This document shows, one piece after another, positions 40,448-41,139 of a DNA stretch of 41,139 nucleotides. The DNA lies in the NCBI GenBank assembly GCA_032117595.1, contig JAULYZ010000006.1:1-41139 (forward strand), in the 5' to 3' direction. Below the pieces are notes generated by a model. It had not been told where the DNA came from and made no database searches. It worked only from the letters and a program-made list of their open reading frames with translations. This stretch comes from WLJO01 sp032117595. GTDB taxonomy: Bacteria > Actinomycetota > Acidimicrobiia > Acidimicrobiales > Ilumatobacteraceae. A program made the translations under genes and the position numbers. Positions within the stretch are counted from its first letter, which is position 1. Each line of letters starts with the position of its first letter.

Positions 40448-40906
40448 ATGGCACTGTGGCTGATGAAGAGCGAGCCCGATGTGTACTCGCTCGACGACCT
40501 CAAGCGCGACAAGAAGACCATGTGGGACGGCGTGCGCAATTATCAGGCGCGCAACTACATGCGTTCGATGGCCGTCGGCGACCAGATCCTCTACTACCAC
40601 TCGAACTGCGAGGTGCCCGGTGTGGTCGGACTCGCCAAGGTGGTCCGTACCGCGTACCCGGACCCCACACAGTTCGACCCGAAGGACAAGCACTTCGACC
40701 CGGCGTCGAAGCACGACGATCCCCGGTGGTCACTCGTCGACGTCGGCTTCGTCAGGAAGTTCCGCCGAACAGTGAGCCTTGCCGAACTGCGCGAGCACGC
40801 TCGCTCCCTCGGCGACTTCCCGCTCATCCGCACCGGCAACCGCCTGAGCGTCATGCCAGTGACTCCTGCCCAGTTCGAGTTCATCACCGGACTCGCCGGA
40901 CGGTGA
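40448..40906 (+). CDS. EVE-domain protein
   Basis: A 152-residue protein of the EVE (thymocyte nuclear protein 1-like) family. The N-terminus ALWLMKSEPDVYSLDDLKRD matches the family start. MWDGVRNYQARNYMRSMAVG and DQILYYHSN follow and form the pocket of the PUA-like fold. The region near PGVVGLAKVVRTAYPDPTQF is also typical. EVE domains bind modified bases in DNA or RNA, and some sit in defence loci; nothing in the neighbourhood suggests a defence role here. TACCGT lies 6 bases before ATG 40448, so the message may be leaderless. A truncated SDR gene follows. Confidence 0.93.
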   Translation: MALWLMKSEPDVYSLDDLKRDKKTMWDGVRNYQARNYMRSMAVGDQILYYHSNCEVPGVVGLAKVVRTAYPDPTQFDPKDKHFDPASKHDDPRWSLVDVGFVRKFRRTVSLAELREHARSLGDFPLIRTGNRLSVMPVTPAQFEFITGLAGR

Positions 40907-40951
40907 CTCCCCACCCGGCGCAGCGGGCCGACGTCCGCAAGACTGTGCAGT

Positions 40952-41139
40952 ATGAGCACTGACTCCCGCTTCGACCTGTCCGGAAAGATCGCCCTCGTCA
41001 CCGGCGGCAGCCGCGGCCTCGGCCGCGAGATGGCACTGGCCTTTGCCGAGCACGGAGCCGATGTGGTCATTGCGAGCCGCAAGCTCGAGAACTGCGAGAC
41101 CGTCGCCGACGAGGTGCGGTCCCGCGAGCGTCGAGCCCT
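40952..41139 (+). CDS. SDR-family oxidoreductase, truncated by the window end
   Basis: The frame from ATG 40952 to the end of the window (62 codons) has a short lead, then FDLSGKIALVTGGSRGLGRE with the TGxxxGxG cofactor loop, MALAFAEHGADVVIASRKLE with a second-strand Arg that favours NADP, and continues open. NNAG and YxxxK motifs lie beyond the window. GACTGT, 5 bases upstream, is a weak hexamer. Confidence 0.85.
   Translation, partial: MSTDSRFDLSGKIALVTGGSRGLGREMALAFAEHGADVVIASRKLENCETVADEVRSRERRA

Noticed and set aside
1..41139. tRNA, rRNA, CRISPR arrays, transposases, prophage genes
   Set aside because: None was seen; intergenic spaces are too short and no repeat-spacer pattern or recombinase motif was found.

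Overview
The window looks like chromosomal DNA of a high-GC actinobacterium. An Acidimicrobiia-type lineage is my inference; no rRNA is present to confirm it. Supporting signs are the family mix (HelD/HelR-type helicase, SCO6745 family, PAC2 family, DtxR-type repressor, F420-type LLM oxidoreductase, class E-like sortase), very dense packing with frequent 4-base GTGA overlaps, many GTG starts, and a recurring TAnnnT hexamer 6 to 9 bases before the start codon of operon-leading genes. That last pattern suggests widespread leaderless transcription, and I used it to choose several starts.

Layout: 1-2.6 kb is an accessory patch: an ArsI/CadI-like gene, then two toxin-antitoxin-like modules (a nucleotidyltransferase pair and higBA), each bounded by a copy of the 3' end of the GNAT gene at 2195-2632. 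2.7-6.9 kb holds an SCO6745-family gene, a redoxin gene with an in-frame TGA at its catalytic-cysteine position (candidate selenoprotein with a SECIS-like hairpin), a PAC2 protein, a DtxR-type regulator and a lipoprotein. 6.9-9.0 kb is a HelD-type helicase. 9.1-12.4 kb is a heme operon (hemE-hemH-hemY). 12.5-14.8 kb has a lipoprotein sortase gene broken by an in-frame TAG and an Lnt-like gene with Ser in place of the catalytic Cys. 14.7-17.2 kb: dtd, an aldose epimerase and a CaiB-type CoA transferase. 17.3-20.3 kb is a tight glycosyltransferase/methyltransferase/toroid-fold operon, followed by an LLM oxidoreductase. 21.3-27.2 kb (minus strand): methyltransferase, nitroreductase, NUDIX, glnD and purH. 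27.3-30.3 kb: a membrane protein, a terminator-like hairpin, and a B12-domain/sucC/sucD operon. 30.3-34.5 kb: a small membrane protein, flavodoxin, an orphan CoxL-like molybdenum hydroxylase and an SDR. 34.5-41.1 kb: SDR, a 31-residue membrane peptide, pcrA, a ClC channel, a Rieske oxygenase, an EVE-domain protein and a truncated SDR.

The genes are mostly housekeeping (heme, purine, TCA cycle, nitrogen signalling, repair) mixed with catabolic oxidoreductases. The most unusual points are the candidate selenocysteine redoxin, the GNAT-tail repeats around the toxin-antitoxin modules, the leaderless promoter pattern, and the two genes with altered key positions (sortase TAG, Lnt Cys-to-Ser). No integrase, transposase, tRNA, rRNA or CRISPR array was seen.
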